Source: an uncultured Schlesneria sp.
Lineage (GTDB): Bacteria > Planctomycetota > Planctomycetia > Planctomycetales > Planctomycetaceae
Assembly (NCBI GenBank): GCA_903871875.1
Contig: CAIQIR010000033.1
Span: 1 to 64,000 of the forward strand
Reading direction: 5' to 3'
DNA: 64,000 bases
In this document: in pieces, positions 62,929 through 64,000 of the stretch
Layout of the letters: the number at the start of each line of letters is the position of its first letter
How positions within the stretch are numbered: the first letter of the stretch is position 1
The notes under the pieces: model-generated
The model's input: the letters and a program-made list of their open reading frames with translations, nothing else
Database searches by the model: none
Told to the model about the DNA's origin: nothing
Translations under genes and position numbers: made by a program

Positions 62929-64000
62929 ATGAGTACCATTCGTCTGTCGCCTGCCCTGCAAAACTTGAAGCCCTCTGCCACTCTCGCCGCCGCGGCCAAG
63001 GCGAAAGAGTTGAAAGCAAAGGGCGTCAATGTGCTCGACTTTACGCTGGGCGAGCCAGACTTCATTACGCCAGAGAATATCCGTCAGGCCGCCGTCACGG
63101 CGATGAACGCGGGACATACCCATTACACCGCCTCAGGTGGAATCCCCGAACTCAAGCAAGCGGTGTGTGCCGCCTATCAACGAGACTACGGACTGAAGTT
63201 CGCCGCGAATCAGGTGTTGATTTCCAACGGAGCCAAACATTCCATCCACAATGTGATCTCGTCACTTTGCGGACCGGGCGATGAAGTGATCATTCCCGCC
63301 CCCTATTGGGTCAGTTACAGCGCTCTGGTGGAAATTGCCGGCGCGACGGCCGTACTGGTCGACACCACGGAGGCCAGCGGTTTCTGCATGTCGGCCGAAC
63401 AGTTTTCCGCCGCCATCACCCCGAAGACCCGGCTGTTGATGCTGAACAATCCGTCCAATCCCACCGGCTGTGCCTATCCGGTGGCTCAACTCGAAGCGTT
63501 GGCTCGCATCGCCGTCGAGAAAGATATCCTGGTCCTGTCGGACGAAATCTACGAGAAACTGATTTACAAGGGCGCGGAATTCCGCAGCTTCGCCAGCTTT
63601 GGTCCCGAGGTCGCCGCGCGAACGATTATCGTTAGCGGCGTCAGCAAGGCCTATGCGATGACCGGCTGGCGAATCGGCTGGACCATCGGCCCTGTCGAAG
63701 TCATCAAAGCGATGGACAATCTGCAGAGTCAGGAAACATCGAACCCCTGCAGCATCAGCCAATACGCGGCCGTCGAAGCACTCAACGGCCCGCAAGTGAG
63801 TGTAGAAGCGATGCGAGTTGAGTTTGAAAAGCGTCGTAACTATGTGATGGAACGGATGCGCCCCTGGCGGTCGCAATTCGGAATCACGTTCGCCGAACCG
63901 GGCGGAGCGTTCTATGCCTTCTTCAACGTTAAATCGTGCTTCGGACGGACGCTATTGGGCGGCGCCAAGGTCGATAACGCGACCGATTTCTGTACGGCAC
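62929..64000 (+). CDS. Class I/II aminotransferase (aspartate aminotransferase-like), partial
   Basis: The first 357 residues of a PLP-dependent aminotransferase whose gene continues past the window. Family marks: NVLDFTLGEPDFITPENI, HYTASGGIPELKQAV, NGAKHSIHN, NNPSNPTGCAYP, SDEIYEKLIYKG and the PLP lysine in SGVSKAYAMTGWRIG near 240. This is the Ib branch of aspartate aminotransferases (also tyrosine/alanine or prephenate transaminases). The start ATG gives MSTIRLSPALQNLKPSAT, a typical beginning. The end of the gene, including the C-terminal Arg that binds the substrate carboxylate, is outside the window. Cytosolic; substrate probably aspartate/2-oxoglutarate. Confidence 0.95.
   Translation, partial: MSTIRLSPALQNLKPSATLAAAAKAKELKAKGVNVLDFTLGEPDFITPENIRQAAVTAMNAGHTHYTASGGIPELKQAVCAAYQRDYGLKFAANQVLISNGAKHSIHNVISSLCGPGDEVIIPAPYWVSYSALVEIAGATAVLVDTTEASGFCMSAEQFSAAITPKTRLLMLNNPSNPTGCAYPVAQLEALARIAVEKDILVLSDEIYEKLIYKGAEFRSFASFGPEVAARTIIVSGVSKAYAMTGWRIGWTIGPVEVIKAMDNLQSQETSNPCSISQYAAVEALNGPQVSVEAMRVEFEKRRNYVMERMRPWRSQFGITFAEPGGAFYAFFNVKSCFGRTLLGGAKVDNATDFCTA

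Noticed and set aside
1-64000. tRNA, rRNA and known riboswitches
   Set aside because: I looked for T-loop-like GGTTCGA words with acceptor stems and for rRNA cores; none could be folded into a credible RNA gene by eye. A tRNAscan and Rfam search would settle this.

Overview
The window looks like chromosomal DNA from a planctomycete, probably order Planctomycetales. Several family types typical of that phylum occur together: a DUF1559 prepilin-like protein, a DUF1570 secreted peptidase, a membrane-anchored sulfatase-like enzyme carrying TPRs, a Tat-exported Gfo/Idh/MocA oxidoreductase, an FGE/SUMF-like secreted protein, a Hanks kinase with a huge ectodomain, several TPR proteins and an ExbB/ExbD/TPR operon. 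Genus and species cannot be read from the sequence. I recognise no rRNA, tRNA, CRISPR array, transposase or prophage, so this is ordinary core and accessory chromosome.

Layout. 0-6 kb: the tail of an unknown gene and a zinc alcohol dehydrogenase (+), then a minus-strand block guaA-glmM-phoH (PIN-PhoH). 6-13 kb: a minus-strand operon-like run, giant TPR membrane protein -> TPR periplasmic protein -> ExbB -> ExbD -> ExbD, read as an energised envelope complex. 13-17 kb: an 840-bp non-coding region with a helically phased TGATCA operator-like array, then two paralogous zinc-ribbon/TM proteins with secretin/STN-like C-termini. 17-21 kb: sulfatase-like/TPR protein, lipoprotein and DUF1559 pseudopilin (all minus), with a strong hairpin between the last two. 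21-23.2 kb: a gene-poor stretch with one small membrane protein, an inverted repeat and an AT-rich patch. 23-33 kb: LplT-like MFS transporter, DUF1570 peptidase, ApbE facing an FGE-like protein with overlapping start codons, Gfo/Idh/MocA oxidoreductase with a clear terminator, TlpA-like thioredoxin, M32 carboxypeptidase and a CBS-domain protein. 33-46 kb: uvrB, an SDR, a lipoprotein, a parvulin-type lipoprotein foldase, a second TlpA-like protein, a Tat-exported sugar isomerase-like protein, a TPR lipoprotein, purH and a Tat-exported metallophosphoesterase. 46-64 kb: PcrA/UvrD helicase, two coupled membrane proteins, an MMPL/RND transporter, the 1346-residue kinase, a GH32/43-like beta-propeller protein, a serine beta-lactamase-family hydrolase, an orphan GspE/PilT-type ATPase, a 32-residue Lys/Ala histone-like protein with its own terminator, and the start of a class I aminotransferase running off the window.

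How the genes fit together. Housekeeping functions (purine synthesis guaA and purH, cell-wall precursor glmM, DNA repair uvrB and pcrA) are interspersed with envelope and secreted functions. The most system-like candidate is the 6.1-17 kb block: an ExbB/ExbD motor with two TPR partners, a phased operator-like array upstream, and two zinc-ribbon/STN membrane proteins further upstream on the same strand. The functional link between these parts is inferred from position, not shown by the sequence.
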